Shown: positions 41,659 to 51,815, counted from the stretch's first letter. The stretch: DNA of 64,000 nucleotides from Streptomyces sp. NRRL F-525 (GCF_000716605.1 NZ_JNXE01000030.1:65261-129260); one strand, 5' to 3'. The notes: generated by a model from the sequence alone, not told the origin. A program made the numbers and translations.

Positions 41659-43805
41659 CACAGGCAAGGGTCCATACCCGTCCCGAGGCCGATGATGTCG
41701 CGGTCCCGCAGCGCGCCGGAGTAGGCCTGTACCTCGTCCACGTCGCCATGCAGGTACTCGCCCCAGCCGTCACCGGACCTGGCTCTGCCGATCTGGAGGG
41801 CACCGGTGCTGTGCCAGCCGTCGGGGAGGCTCGCGGTCGCCTGGGCGTTGGTGTAGCCGTCCAGGTAGAGCTTGATCGTGTCGGTGGCGTCGTCGTAGAC
41901 CACCGCGAGGCGATGGCCCTGGCCCTCGCCTCCGTCCGGGCTCACGATCTGGGACACCACCTTCTCGGGGGCTCCGGCCTCGTCCTTCTCCGGCATCACC
42001 AGTTGCCAGGTGTACGTGGACGGCTCGTAGCGCACCTTGAAGGCGTCGGTGTGCTCGCCGGCCTGGGAGAGCACGGTCATCGGGTGGGCGGGCTCGGAGT
42101 CCGCGAGGCGTACGACGACGCCGAGCGTGAAGCTGTCCCCGGTGTCCACGACGGGCCCGTCGGCGGCGGCGTACCCGCTCTCGCCGTCCAGCCGCAGATG
42201 CCCGTCACCGACGAGCGGCGGCGGCACGTAGGTGCAGTCCGGGTCGATGTCCGGGATGCAGGAATCGTCGGAGCCCTGGTAGATCGAAGCACCCGTGCCG
42301 AGCCGCAGCGGTGCGCCGCCCGACTGTTCGGGGCTCGCACCGTCCGTCGCGTTCTCCAGCGACCAGTGGCCGAGCAACTTCGGCTTGCGGTAAGCCAGTT
42401 CGGCCACCTCGTCCGGCACCACGACCCGGTCGTGAACCTGTACGTCACCGATGTCGCCGTGCCACTGGTCCCCGTAGCCGGCAGTCCCGAGGGCACGCCC
42501 GATCTGGAAGGCGCCGGCCGCCTCGGCGGGAGTCGCGTCGGCCGCGGTCCCGGTCTCCTGGCCGTTGACGTACAGCCGCGCCTTTCCGGTCTCGGCGTCG
42601 TACAGCCCCAGCAGATGGGCCCACTCGCCGGTCTCGGGGGCGCCGCCGGACACCTGCGCGCCGCCGACCGCGAACGACCAGGCGGTCCCGGAGTCCTGGT
42701 GGCGCAGCCCGAGGTCGAAGCCGGGTGCCCCGTCGGCATCCTGGCTGAGGACGGTCATGTCCCGGCCGGTTTCCGCGGGCCGTACCCAGGCGCTCACCGC
42801 GAAGGATTTACGGAGGTCGGTCGCCGGGGCGTCCGGGGTGAGGAAGCCTTGGTCGCTGCCGTCGAGGGCGACCGTGGCGGTGGCTGTGGTGCCGGTGGGC
42901 ACCGGGCCGCCGAAGGTCACGCCGGTCCCGGCGCGGGCCGGCGTGCCGGTCTCGGCGGCGGCCGAGCCGGAGCCCGCCGGGTCGTCCAGCTTCCAGCGGG
43001 CGACGGGGGCACGGCCGGCCTGCACGTTGAAGGCGTAACGCGACTCCCCGCTGCTTCGGCCCGACCGGTCGATCGCGCGGACCGTCAGCGCCTTGGGTCC
43101 CTCGGAGAGCGGCAGGTACGGAATGGTCACGGCCGCGCCCGGCCGCTCCGCGGAGACGGTGCCGTATGGGCCGCCCAGGAAGCCGTACGTGTACGACACC
43201 ACGTCGTCGGAAGGCGAGTCCATCGTGAAGTGGCCGTAGACGCCCACGCCGTCCACCCAGAACACGTCCTCCGGGTTGGGGTATTCGGGAGAGGTGATCG
43301 TCGCCTTCTCCGGGCTCACGTCGTCGTACACGAACGAGCAGACCGAGCCGTCGCCCTCGTCGCTCCACGGGGAGGTCGCCTTGCCGTCGTTCGCGCGGAC
43401 ATGCCAGGAGACGACGGTGTTCGCCGGGATGTCGTTCGGCATCGTCCAGTACTGGCGCGACCCCGAGGAAAGAGTGATGGTGGTGTAGGTCCGCTGCTGT
43501 TTCACTCCGGCCGCGTCCGTCCACCAGGCTTCGAACTCGCCACTGAGCGGGCTGGATTCGGAGGGCTGGTTGTCCTCCTCCGGGTCGTACAGCACCGCAC
43601 TGAGCCTGGGCGGCGCCGAAACGTATGGCGTGTCGTCACCGGTCGCGCATGGCTTGCCTCCCGACTGGAGGTCTTGGACGAGCGGCTGATTCGGCGGCAG
43701 GTTGTCCACCGCGTACGCCGTCCCGGCAGCCGCGGCCAACAGCGCCGCCGCACAGCTCCCCACCACCGTGCGTCTGCGTCTGCCTGTCCTTGTGAACCTG
43801 CTCAA
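41655..43805 (-). CDS. Secreted protein with two LamG-like domains
   Basis: A 716-residue exported protein from a TTG preceded by GGGAGGG. Residues 1-33 are a signal peptide (TGRRRRTVVGSCAAALLAAA, cleavage near TAYA). Residues about 34-260 are beta-rich with fibronectin-like strands. Two concanavalin-like LamG domains follow, about 265-470 (ARWKLDDPAGSGS, SFAVSAWVRPAETGRDMTVL, YVNGQETGT) and 480-710 (GHWSLENATDGAS, FTLGVVVRLADSEP, LYLDGYTNAQA). They probably bind carbohydrate or surface ligands. No membrane anchor is seen; the chain ends PCLC. The unusual end coincides with the heptamer array. Confidence 0.85.
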   Translation of the reverse strand: MSRFTRTGRRRRTVVGSCAAALLAAAAGTAYAVDNLPPNQPLVQDLQSGGKPCATGDDTPYVSAPPRLSAVLYDPEEDNQPSESSPLSGEFEAWWTDAAGVKQQRTYTTITLSSGSRQYWTMPNDIPANTVVSWHVRANDGKATSPWSDEGDGSVCSFVYDDVSPEKATITSPEYPNPEDVFWVDGVGVYGHFTMDSPSDDVVSYTYGFLGGPYGTVSAERPGAAVTIPYLPLSEGPKALTVRAIDRSGRSSGESRYAFNVQAGRAPVARWKLDDPAGSGSAAAETGTPARAGTGVTFGGPVPTGTTATATVALDGSDQGFLTPDAPATDLRKSFAVSAWVRPAETGRDMTVLSQDADGAPGFDLGLRHQDSGTAWSFAVGGAQVSGGAPETGEWAHLLGLYDAETGKARLYVNGQETGTAADATPAEAAGAFQIGRALGTAGYGDQWHGDIGDVQVHDRVVVPDEVAELAYRKPKLLGHWSLENATDGASPEQSGGAPLRLGTGASIYQGSDDSCIPDIDPDCTYVPPPLVGDGHLRLDGESGYAAADGPVVDTGDSFTLGVVVRLADSEPAHPMTVLSQAGEHTDAFKVRYEPSTYTWQLVMPEKDEAGAPEKVVSQIVSPDGGEGQGHRLAVVYDDATDTIKLYLDGYTNAQATASLPDGWHSTGALQIGRARSGDGWGEYLHGDVDEVQAYSGALRDRDIIGLGTGMDPCLC

Positions 43806-43960
43806 GTGGCCCTCCCCTGTGAGTACTTGATGCTCGTGGATCACACGAGCGCCTGAAGCTAACAGAGACCACTGACAACGCGGAAAGGGTTTCCTGGCCG
43901 ACCTGTTCCAGAACTTCGGTGTCGTCGAAGCAGGCCCGCCAAGATCCTCGAAGGACTCGG

Positions 43961-44779
43961 TCACCCCTTGTTCACGGGGATCACGGCAACAGGGCAGTCC
44001 GCGTGCCGCCGTGCCGCTCGGCCGACCGGGCTCAGCAGCGCGGCGGGAACGCGGCCGTGGCTTCGTGAGCCGATCACGATGAGCTGGGCTCGGGTGCTCG
44101 TCTCCATGACCGCCCTGCGGAGTCCGCCTCGGACGCGGGCGTGGTGCGTGATGACGTCCGGGTACTTCTCCCTCTGCGCGGACAGGGTGTCGGCGAAGCC
44201 TTTGCGCGCCCGGCCGTCGCGGACGGCCGTGCTGTCCAGCACGACCAGGTCCGCGCCCCGGGCCGATGCCTGCGCGTAGGCGAACTCCACCGCGGCGGGG
44301 ACCTCCTGGCCGTGGCCGCCCACCAGCACGACGGGACCGCTGGGGTCGGGCCTGCCGCGTACCACCAGCACCGGGGAACGCCCGTGGGCCGCCAACTGCC
44401 CGGCGACCGAGTCGGACCGCAGAGAACCGGCCCTGCCCGTCGGGTGGTTGCCGACCACGACGAGGCACGCGTCACGGGATCCGGACTCCAGTACCGCCAC
44501 GGGGGAACCCAGGAGGACCTCCTGCGTGACACGGACGTCGGGCGCGGCGCGGAGGGCCCATCGCCTGGCCTCGGCCATCGCGCCCTTCACCACACGGCGT
44601 GCTCCGGACCCGCCCCGGTCCCAGGGCGGAACGCCAGGTGAGACCTGGTCCGACGACCACGCGAAGGCGTGCGTCAACCGGAGTTCCGCTCCGATCCGGT
44701 CGGCCTCCTGCGCGGCGGCCTCCACCGCGGCCATGCCCGACTGCGAGCCGTCGACTCCCACCACGACCGGGCCGCTCAT
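43961..44779 (-). CDS. Universal stress protein, tandem UspA domains
   Basis: A 272-residue protein with two Usp folds. Domain 1 starts [20 protein letters not shown]; domain 2 starts near residue 148 (PVVLVGGHGQEVPAAVEFAY) and ends with an ATP-binding-like GSRSHGRVPAALLSPVGRAA. The first domain has a less regular G-2x-G-9x motif (GNHPTGRAGSLRSDSVAG). The start at ATG 44779 has GGGGGA upstream; a longer in-frame extension from 44854 is possible. It is the first of three Usp genes in this dormancy-type cluster. Confidence 0.87.
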   Translation of the reverse strand: MSGPVVVGVDGSQSGMAAVEAAAQEADRIGAELRLTHAFAWSSDQVSPGVPPWDRGGSGARRVVKGAMAEARRWALRAAPDVRVTQEVLLGSPVAVLESGSRDACLVVVGNHPTGRAGSLRSDSVAGQLAAHGRSPVLVVRGRPDPSGPVVLVGGHGQEVPAAVEFAYAQASARGADLVVLDSTAVRDGRARKGFADTLSAQREKYPDVITHHARVRGGLRRAVMETSTRAQLIVIGSRSHGRVPAALLSPVGRAARRHADCPVAVIPVNKG

Positions 44780-44952
44780 GACGGATCCCCCTTGCCCTCG
44801 CGCGGACTTCAGAACCTGGGTGCGCCGCTCGGCGGCGCGCACTGTGCTTTCCATGCCTCAGGTTCTCCCTCGGCGCCGCGGGCCCGACAGGGCCGGGTGG
44901 GTCCCCGGCGCACGCCGTCCGGCCCTGCTTCGGGCGCGGCGGGGGCGGTCCG

Positions 44953-46680
44953 CTACTCCGTCGGCACCGGTACCCACCACACCAGCGTGGTCCCGCCGTC
45001 GGACGGACTGCTCAACTCCAGCTCCCCGCCGAGCTGCTGGGCCCGTTCCGCCATGTTCCGCAGCCCGCTGCGGCGGCCGTCGGCCGGGATCCCGACGCCG
45101 TTGTCCCTGACCGTCAGCCGGACCTGGTGGGAGTCGGCGGTGAGGGAGACATCGCCACGGCCGGCGTGAGCGTGCCGGGCGATGTTGGTGAGGGACTCGG
45201 AGAGTACGGCGATCAGGTGGTCGGCGATCTCGCGCGGCCCCCGGGTCTCCACCAGCCCTTCCATCCGCACGCTGGGCGCGAAGCCCAGCACCGGTGCCGC
45301 CTCGCCCACGATCCGCACCACGCGCGCCCGTAGGCCGTCCCCGCCGGTGCCCTCGCGTGAGCGGAGTCCGAAGATCGTGGACCTGATGATCTTGATCGTC
45401 TCGTCGAGGTCGTCCACCGCGCGTGCGACGCGTTCGGCGGCCTCGGGGTGCTCGATGAAGCGGCCCGCGCTCTGGAGGGTCATGCCGGTGGCGAACAGCC
45501 GTTGGATGGCGAGGTCGTGCAGGTCGCGGGCGATGCGGTCGCGGTCCTGGAGCACCGCGATCCGCTCGGCGTCCCGACGGCGTTCGGCCAGTTCCATCGC
45601 GATGGCGGCCTGGGCGGCGAAGGTCTGCAGGGTCTCGGTCTCCATCGCGGAGAAGGGCTGCCGCCCGGCGTCCCGCACCAGCAGGACCACGCCGCGCACC
45701 CCCGCCTCACCGGTGCCGATGGGCACGGCCACGGCCGGGCCGAGTCCGCCGAAGCGCGGTGGGTCCAGGGAGATACGGCCGTCCTGCCCGACGTCCGCGC
45801 TGGTGACCGGGGCCGCGGCGGCGAAGGCCAGCCCCATCAGGCTGCGGTCCATGGACAGGACGAGCCCCTGGTGTGCTTCGGCGTCCAGCCCGACGGCGAT
45901 CTCCACGACGAGCGACCCGGTGTCCTCCATCGGCAGCGCGACCGCCGTCAGCGCGGAGCCCGTGATCTCCCCGGCCCGCTCGGCGATCAGGGCGAGGATC
46001 TCCGTGCGGGAATCGCCGGAAATCAGGTTGTGGGTGATCTCCGCGTTCGCCCGCAGCCAGCGCTCCCGCAGCCGGGACTCCTCGTACAGACGGGCGTTGT
46101 CGATCGCGACACCGGCCGCCACGGCCAGGGTGGACAGGACCGACTCGTCCTCGTCGTCGAACTGTGCCCCGCCGCGCTTCTCGGTGAGGTAGAGGTTCCC
46201 GAAGACCTGGTCGCGTACCCGGATGGGAACGCCCAGGAAGCTGTTCATCGGCGGGTGGTTGGCCGGGAAGCCGTACGAGGCGGGGTGCTCGGAGAGCTTC
46301 GCGAGACGCAGCGGCTCGGGATGGCGGATCAGCTCACCCAGGATGCCGTGACCCTTCGGATACGGGCCGATCCCGGCGATCTGCTCCTCGGTGACCCCGA
46401 CGGTGCGGAAGGCCGACAGGGCCTTGCCGTCCGGGGTGATCACGCCGAGCGCGGCGTACTCCGCGTCGACCAGGACCGCCGCCGCCTCGACGATGCTGTG
46501 CAGGGCCTGCTCCAGCTCCAGCTCCCTGCCGACGGAGAGCACCGCCTCCAGCAGACTGTGCACCCGGTCGCGGGTGCCGCGGGCGGCGTCCAGCCGTGCC
46601 TGCAGCTCCTCCAGCAGTTCGTCCAGCTTCAGCTGCGGCAGCCGTATGCGGGCCGCCCGGGGTTCCTCGGGGCTTCCCAC
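44953..46680 (-). CDS. GAF-domain sensor histidine kinase (DevS/OsdK type)
   Basis: A 575-residue soluble kinase. A coiled-coil-like N-terminus (LKLDELLEELQARLDAARGT) precedes two GAF domains (about 55-200 and 220-360), as in the heme- or redox-sensing DevS/DosT family. HisKA_3 has the phospho-accepting His in RIARDLHDLAIQRLFATGM near residue 385, and the C-terminus is a HATPase (ALSESLTNIARHAHAGRGDV, DNGVGIPADGRRSGLRNM). GTG 46680 has GGAGGAGG upstream. Its likely partner is the DevR/OsdR-like regulator encoded 10 kb away at 56400-57101. Heme binding is inferred from family only. Confidence 0.92.
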   Translation of the reverse strand: MGSPEEPRAARIRLPQLKLDELLEELQARLDAARGTRDRVHSLLEAVLSVGRELELEQALHSIVEAAAVLVDAEYAALGVITPDGKALSAFRTVGVTEEQIAGIGPYPKGHGILGELIRHPEPLRLAKLSEHPASYGFPANHPPMNSFLGVPIRVRDQVFGNLYLTEKRGGAQFDDEDESVLSTLAVAAGVAIDNARLYEESRLRERWLRANAEITHNLISGDSRTEILALIAERAGEITGSALTAVALPMEDTGSLVVEIAVGLDAEAHQGLVLSMDRSLMGLAFAAAAPVTSADVGQDGRISLDPPRFGGLGPAVAVPIGTGEAGVRGVVLLVRDAGRQPFSAMETETLQTFAAQAAIAMELAERRRDAERIAVLQDRDRIARDLHDLAIQRLFATGMTLQSAGRFIEHPEAAERVARAVDDLDETIKIIRSTIFGLRSREGTGGDGLRARVVRIVGEAAPVLGFAPSVRMEGLVETRGPREIADHLIAVLSESLTNIARHAHAGRGDVSLTADSHQVRLTVRDNGVGIPADGRRSGLRNMAERAQQLGGELELSSPSDGGTTLVWWVPVPTE

Positions 46681-46981
46681 CTGTGCCTCCTCCGGTTCTG
46701 TGGCGGGTGGGCACCCACCGCTCCGGATGTTGCTCACGCTACCGGCACACGGCCCGCGACGGTACGGAGTCGGGGAACGGATCCGGGGCCCGGCGAGTGG
46801 GGCCGTCCGGGCCCTGACCAGGACCCGTCCGGCCCTTGGAGCGGGCCGGGGCCCGGGAGACGCTGGAGGCGGGAGCGGCACCGGTCCCCCGCGGTGCCGC
46901 TCCGCCCGTTCACCCAGCGGTTCGACAAGCGAGAGCCCAACGGTTCCGACAAGCGAGTACCTCACGGTATGGAAGCCCGCC

Positions 46982-47455
46982 ATGGTCAAGGACGACAGCC
47001 AACCGATCCATCCGGCCCCCGCGGGCCCGCGTCGCCGTGTCGAGCTCGGCAGCGCCGAGGCGCTGCGGCTGCTGGGCAGCGTGTCTCTGGGGAGGATCGT
47101 CTTCACCCGGCACGCGCTGCCGACCGTACGCCCGGTCAACCACGTGCTGGACCAGGGGGACATCGTCGTCCGCACCCACCGGGGTTCCGCCCTGACCTCG
47201 TACACCGAGCGGGCCGACGCCCCTGGTGCCGTCGTCGCCTACGAGGCCGACGTCGTCGACGCGGACTCGCGTCTGGGCTGGAGCGTGGTGGTGACGGGGT
47301 ACGCCCGGCTCGTGACCGATCCCGCTGAACTGGCCCGCTGCCGGGCGATGTTGCGGCCGTGGGTGGAGACGGCCATGGACCAGATGATCCGTGTCCGCCC
47401 CGACCTGGTCACCGGTATCCGGCTCAGCGCCGACGGCCCGACGGGCACGGCCTGA
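46982..47455 (+). CDS. Pyridoxamine 5'-phosphate oxidase-like flavin-binding split-barrel protein
   Basis: A 157-residue split-barrel protein: LGSVSLGRIVFTRHALPTVR then PVNHVLDQGDIVVRTHRGSA is the FMN/F420-binding core; VVAYEADVVDADSRLGWSVV follows. Relatives bind FMN or F420 and occur widely in the DosR/OsdR hypoxia regulons. It is divergent from the GAF histidine kinase across a 301-bp gap that contains several GGCCC-rich palindromes (46800-46835) and no other gene. ATG 46982 is the first in-frame start with family sequence. A hairpin follows the stop. Confidence 0.85.
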   Translation: MVKDDSQPIHPAPAGPRRRVELGSAEALRLLGSVSLGRIVFTRHALPTVRPVNHVLDQGDIVVRTHRGSALTSYTERADAPGAVVAYEADVVDADSRLGWSVVVTGYARLVTDPAELARCRAMLRPWVETAMDQMIRVRPDLVTGIRLSADGPTGTA

Positions 47456-47494
47456 ACCGTGCCCGGCCGGTGCCGCGCGGGTCCTCGTCGGAAC

Positions 47495-47527
47495 GCCGAA
47501 CGGCCCCTTGTGGCAGGGCCGTTCGGC
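47495..47527. terminator. Hairpin between convergent split-barrel genes
   Basis: Perfect 12-bp stem GCCGAACGGCCC / GGGCCGTTCGGC with a 9-base loop, between the convergent ends at 47455 and 47586. No T-run, but likely to stop both transcripts. Confidence 0.75.
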
Positions 47528-47585
47528 TCGGGACGCGGTAACAGCCGTTCGCCCGGGGTGTGTTCGGGCGACGACGACGGCTTCG

Positions 47586-48266
47586 TCACACGGTGATCCG
47601 GCGTCCCGTGACCGTCCGCATCTCGACCCGCACCCACAGGTCGCGCTCGCCTCCCGCCCACGGCCCGCTGTGGGCGGCGTCCGCGAGTCGGCGGGCCTCG
47701 TCGGGGTCCGTCACCGCTCGCCCGCGTCCCCGCACGAGCACGCTCCAGCCCCGGCTGAACGCGTCGTCGATGCGGTCGACCTCGAAGGCCACCTGGTGGC
47801 CGACCGCCGACGACGGCGTCGTACCGGAGGCGGTGCGGAACACGATCGCGCCGTCGACGACGCTGTAGTTGACCGGTACGACGACGGGCCCCGAGTCGGT
47901 CGACACCGCGATTCTCCCTACGCCGTGCGTGCCGAGGAGGGACCTGCACTCGCCCGTGCTCAGCTCGGTGAACTCGGGGCTCCGCGCGGCCTGTTCGAGC
48001 CCGGGCGGCAGTTCGGCGGTCCCGCCCGTGAGGTCCGACACCGTGGTCTCCAGGGCGGCGGCCAGGCTGAGAAGTGTGCCTCTGCCCGGCGTGGCGCCGG
48101 GAAGCTCCTCGAGGTACTTCAGATAGCTGGGCGCCACACCGGCCCGGGTGGCTGTCTCCGGCCGGGTCAGGCCCAGTCGCGCACGCCGTGTGGCGAGGCG
48201 GCGTCCCAGGTCGCCCAGGGGATGTTCGGTCGGCGTACCGGAGTCGGTCCGTGTCTGTTCGGGCAT
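47586..48266 (-). CDS. Helix-turn-helix plus flavin-binding split-barrel fusion protein
   Basis: A 226-residue two-domain protein. Residues about 18-80 are an XRE-like helix-turn-helix (LGRRLATRRARLGLTRPETA then TRAGVAPSYLKYLEELPGA). Residues about 90-220 are a pyridoxamine-oxidase-like split barrel (LLGTHGVGRIAVSTDSGPVV, PVNYSVVDGAIVFRTASGTT). This combination suggests a regulator that senses a flavin or F420 state. ATG 48266 is favoured; a GTG three codons upstream is possible. It is convergent with the single-domain paralogue at 46982-47455. Confidence 0.83.
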   Translation of the reverse strand: MPEQTRTDSGTPTEHPLGDLGRRLATRRARLGLTRPETATRAGVAPSYLKYLEELPGATPGRGTLLSLAAALETTVSDLTGGTAELPPGLEQAARSPEFTELSTGECRSLLGTHGVGRIAVSTDSGPVVVPVNYSVVDGAIVFRTASGTTPSSAVGHQVAFEVDRIDDAFSRGWSVLVRGRGRAVTDPDEARRLADAAHSGPWAGGERDLWVRVEMRTVTGRRITV

Positions 48267-48371
48267 GGACCTCACGTCCTCTCGTCGGTCCGCGCGGAAC
48301 GGGGACCGTGATGCGGTGACCCCGGCGGACCTGCGCCGTGGGTCACCGCGACTTGTGCGCCGACAGGGCGC

Positions 48372-49232
48372 TCACACGGGCCGGGCCGCTCCGTTGGGCG
48401 TCGGCACATGAGCCGGCTCGGCCGGTGCGGGCAGGGCGACCGTCGGCGGTGTGACGGTGGCCGCGGACGCCTCGCGGGCGAGGAAGGAGCCGAGTTCACC
48501 GATGGTGCTCATCAGCGGTGCGGGGAAGACGACCGTGGTGTTCTTGTCCACACCGATCTCGACCAGGCTCTGCAGGTTGCGCAGTTGCAGGGCGAGAGGG
48601 TGGGCCATCATCGTGTCGGAGGCGTCGCCCAGGGCCGCGGCGGCCAGGGACTCTCCCTCGGCGCTGATGATCTTGGCGCGCTTCTCCCGCTCGGCCTCGG
48701 CCTGCCTGGCCATCGCGCGTTTCATGGACTCGGGCAGTTGGATGTCCTTGAGTTCGACCAGGGTGACCTCCACGCCCCACTCGACGGTGGTGACGTCCAG
48801 GATCTGGCGGATGTCCAGGTTGATGCGGTCGGTCTCGGACAGGGTCTCGTCCAGGGTGTGCCGACCGACGACCTTCCGCAGGGTGGTCTGGGCGATCTGG
48901 TCGATCGCGGAGTTCACGTTCTCGATCGCGATGACCGACTTGACCGCGTCGACCACGCGGAAGTAGGCCACGGCGGAGACGTCGACGCTGACGTTGTCGC
49001 GCGTGATGATGCCCTGGGACTGGATCGGCATGGTCACGATGCGCAGCGAGACGCGGTGCAGGACGTCGACAAAGGGGATGATGAACCGCAGTCCGGGTGC
49101 GCGCGGGCCGACCAGCCGGCCGAACCGGAACAGGACGCCCTTCTCGTACTGCCGGACGACACGGACCGCCATCGTCAGCCCGATCAGTATCAGGACGACG
49201 AGTACCACCAGGACAGTGATCAAGGTGGTCAT
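48372..49232 (-). CDS. SPFH/Band 7 (stomatin/slipin-like) membrane protein
   Basis: A 286-residue protein. One N-terminal membrane helix (LITVLVVLVVLILIGLTMAV) precedes the SPFH domain (YEKGVLFRFGRLVGPRAPGL, IPIQ-type strand VTMPIQSQGIITRDNVSVD, AYFRVVDAVKSVIAIENVN). A charged helical region (MKRAMARQAEAEREKRAKII) forms the coiled coil, and the tail is Ala/Pro-rich. Such proteins organise membrane microdomains. A DevR-like palindrome (49372-49385) lies upstream, consistent with control by the dormancy regulator. Confidence 0.92.
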   Translation of the reverse strand: MTTLITVLVVLVVLILIGLTMAVRVVRQYEKGVLFRFGRLVGPRAPGLRFIIPFVDVLHRVSLRIVTMPIQSQGIITRDNVSVDVSAVAYFRVVDAVKSVIAIENVNSAIDQIAQTTLRKVVGRHTLDETLSETDRINLDIRQILDVTTVEWGVEVTLVELKDIQLPESMKRAMARQAEAEREKRAKIISAEGESLAAAALGDASDTMMAHPLALQLRNLQSLVEIGVDKNTTVVFPAPLMSTIGELGSFLAREASAATVTPPTVALPAPAEPAHVPTPNGAARPV

Positions 49233-49371
49233 GTTTTCGCTCCCTCGGAAGATGGACCGTGGCGACGGATCACCAGGTCCGGCGAGGCGTCGCCGCAGTG
49301 GGGCACCGGGAGGCGCGAGCCCTTTTTCGTGGTCTCACCACGAGCCTGCTCCGCCCGGCCGGCGGACGGTA

Positions 49372-49385
49372 GGGCCGACAGGCCC
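49372..49385. promoter_or_regulatory. DevR/OsdR-box-like palindrome
   Basis: GGGCCGACAGGCCC fits GGGNC-N4-GNCCC, the core of the DevR (DosR) box GGGACTTTAGTCCC, and is a perfect inverted repeat around GACA. It lies 140 bp upstream of the SPFH gene start. Confidence 0.5.
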
Positions 49386-49433
49386 TGTGTTCACCGCGAG
49401 CGGCCCCCGCCCCCCTGTGCGGAGTGGGTGAGG

Positions 49434-51815
49434 TCAGGCGTCCCAGCTCCAGTCGGCGACCTCGGGCAGGTCGGTGCCGTGTTCGCGGATCCAGGCGTGG
49501 TGGCGGGTGCGGGCGTCGGCCATGGTCTGGCGTACGGCGGCCGCGCGCACGGCGAGGCCGGGGACGCGGTCGATGACGTCCATGACGAGGCGGTAGCGGT
49601 CGAGGTCGTTGCGGACGACCATGTCGAAGGGCGTGGTCGTGGTGCCGGACTCCTTGTAGCCGCGTACGTGCAGGTTGGCGTGGCCGGTGCGGCGGTAGGC
49701 GAGGCGGTGGATGAGCCACGGGTAGCCGTGGTAGGCGAAGATCACCGGCTTGTCCGTGGTGAACAGGCCGTCGTACTCGAAGTCGCCCATTCCGTGCGGG
49801 TGTTCGTCGCGCGGCATGAGCCTCGTCATGTCGACGACGTTGACGACACGGACGGCGAGGTCGGGCAGGTGCCGGCGCAGCAACTGGGCGGCGGCCAGCA
49901 CCTCCAGGGTGGGCACGTCACCCGCGCAGGCGAGCACGACGTCGGGTTCGCCGCCGTTCTCGGTGCCCGCCCACTCCCAGATCCCGGCGCCGCGCGCGCA
50001 GTGGGCGCGGGCCTGGTCCATGGAGAGCCAGTCGAAGCAGGGCTGCTTGCCGGCGACGACCACGTTGACGTAGTCGCGGCTGCGCAGGACGTGATCCGCC
50101 ACGGAGAGAAGGGTGTTGGCGTCCGGCGGGAGGTAGACCCGGACGACCTCGGGGCTCTTGTTGAGGACGTGGTCGACGAAGCCGGGGTCCTGGTGCGAGA
50201 AGCCGTTGTGGTCCTGGCGCCAAACGTGGGACGTCAGAAGGTAGTTGAGGGAGGCGATGGGTGCCCGCCACGCCAACTCCCTCGATGTCTTCAGCCACTT
50301 GATGTGCTGGTTGACCATGGAGTCGACGATGTGCACGAACGCCTCGTAGCAGGAGAACAGTCCGTGCCGGCCGGTGAGGAGATAGCCCTCCAGCCAGCCC
50401 TGGCAGGTGTGTTCGGAGAGGATCTCCATCACGCGGCCGTGCCGGTCCAAGTGCTCGTCGACCGGCAGGAGTTCGGCCTGCCAGGCCTTGCCGCTGGCGT
50501 TGAAGACGGCCTGGAGACGGTTGGAGGCGGTCTCGTCCGGGCCGACGAGACGGAAGTCGCGGCTGGCCGAGGTGTCGTGCATGACCTGTTCGAGGAGGTC
50601 GCCGAGGATGCGGGTGGGCTCGTGCAGGGTGGTGCCCGGCTTGTCGACGGGGACGGCGAAGCGGTCCAGGGACGGGACCGGCAGGTCGTGGACGAGGAGA
50701 CCGCCGTTGGCGTACGGGCTGGATCCGAGGCGCTTGGTGCCCTCGGGCAGGCAGGCGAGGACGTCCGCGACCGGCCGGCCGTCGGCGCCGAACAGCTTCT
50801 CCGGGTGGTAGGAGCGCAGCCAGGCCTCCAACTGCCGTAGGTGCTCCGGGTTTTCGCGCACCTCGGACAGCGGGACCTGGTGTGCGCGCCAGGTGCCTTC
50901 GACCGGGACGCCGTCGACCTCGGCGGGACCGGTCCAGCCCTTCGGGGTGCGCAGCACGATCATGGGCCAGTGCACGCGCTCGCTCACGCCGTCCTCGCGG
51001 GCCGACTGCTGCATCGCGGCGATGCGGTCCAGCGCGTCGTCGAACGCGGCGGCCATCGCGCGGTGCACCGTGAGCGGGTCGTCGCCGGTGACGTGGATCG
51101 GCTCGTGGCCGTAGCCGCGCAGCAGTTCGTCGAGTTCGGACTCGGGGAGGCGGGAGAGCACGGTCGGGTTGGCGATCTTGTAGCCGTTGAGGTGCAGGAT
51201 CGGCAGGACGGCGCCGTCGTGGACCGGGTCGAGGAACTTGTTGGAGTGCCAGGCGGCGGCGAGCGGGCCGGTCTCCGCCTCGCCGTCACCGATCACGCAG
51301 GCGACGAGCAGGTCCGGGTTGTCGAAGGCGGCGCCGTAGGCATGCGCCAGTGAATAGCCCAGCTCGCCGCCCTCGTGGATGGACCCCGGGGTCTCGGGCG
51401 CCACATGGCTGGGCACACCGCCCGGGAAGGAGAACTGGCGGAAGAGCCTGTCCATGCCCGCCCCGTCGCGCGACACGTCCGGGTAGGTCTCGCTGTAGCT
51501 GCCCTCCAGCCAGGAGTTGGCGAGCACGGAAGGCCCGCCGTGCCCCGGACCCCACACGCACAGCGCGTCCAGGTCACGGGCCTTGATCACCCGGTTGAGG
51601 TGCGTGTACACGAGGTTGAGGCCGGGCGAGGTGCCCCAGTGGCCCAGGAGCCGGGGCTTGATGTGTTCCGGCTTCAGGGGTTCGGCCAGCAGCGGGTTCG
51701 CCATCAGGTAGATCTGGCCCGCGGCAAGGTAGTTGGCGGCCCGCCAGTGGGCGTCCAGGGCGCGCAGTTCGTCGTCGGGAAGTACGGTGCCGTGCTGGTC
51801 TTCGACCATGGTCAT
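49434..51815 (-). CDS. Xylulose-5-phosphate/fructose-6-phosphate phosphoketolase
   Basis: A 793-residue thiamine-diphosphate enzyme of the usual length. Family signatures include [20 protein letters not shown] near residue 55, [20 protein letters not shown] near 92, [20 protein letters not shown] and the ThDP motif [20 protein letters not shown] near 170. It cleaves xylulose-5-phosphate with phosphate to acetyl-phosphate and glyceraldehyde-3-phosphate, yielding ATP through acetate kinase without oxygen. ATG 51815 has GGAG upstream; a second ATG follows two codons later. It is last in the Usp-Adh-Usp-phosphoketolase operon and fits low-oxygen energy metabolism. Confidence 0.96.
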   Translation of the reverse strand: MTMVEDQHGTVLPDDELRALDAHWRAANYLAAGQIYLMANPLLAEPLKPEHIKPRLLGHWGTSPGLNLVYTHLNRVIKARDLDALCVWGPGHGGPSVLANSWLEGSYSETYPDVSRDGAGMDRLFRQFSFPGGVPSHVAPETPGSIHEGGELGYSLAHAYGAAFDNPDLLVACVIGDGEAETGPLAAAWHSNKFLDPVHDGAVLPILHLNGYKIANPTVLSRLPESELDELLRGYGHEPIHVTGDDPLTVHRAMAAAFDDALDRIAAMQQSAREDGVSERVHWPMIVLRTPKGWTGPAEVDGVPVEGTWRAHQVPLSEVRENPEHLRQLEAWLRSYHPEKLFGADGRPVADVLACLPEGTKRLGSSPYANGGLLVHDLPVPSLDRFAVPVDKPGTTLHEPTRILGDLLEQVMHDTSASRDFRLVGPDETASNRLQAVFNASGKAWQAELLPVDEHLDRHGRVMEILSEHTCQGWLEGYLLTGRHGLFSCYEAFVHIVDSMVNQHIKWLKTSRELAWRAPIASLNYLLTSHVWRQDHNGFSHQDPGFVDHVLNKSPEVVRVYLPPDANTLLSVADHVLRSRDYVNVVVAGKQPCFDWLSMDQARAHCARGAGIWEWAGTENGGEPDVVLACAGDVPTLEVLAAAQLLRRHLPDLAVRVVNVVDMTRLMPRDEHPHGMGDFEYDGLFTTDKPVIFAYHGYPWLIHRLAYRRTGHANLHVRGYKESGTTTTPFDMVVRNDLDRYRLVMDVIDRVPGLAVRAAAVRQTMADARTRHHAWIREHGTDLPEVADWSWDA

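Noticed and set aside
41604..43856. 750-residue plus-strand open frame
   Set aside because: Antisense to the LamG protein, which has a signal peptide and domains; the plus frame has none.
46800..46835. DevR boxes in the kinase/split-barrel gap
   Set aside because: GGGCC...GGCCC pairs are present but with 5-base centres, off the GGGNC-N4-GNCCC pattern, so they were not listed as sites.
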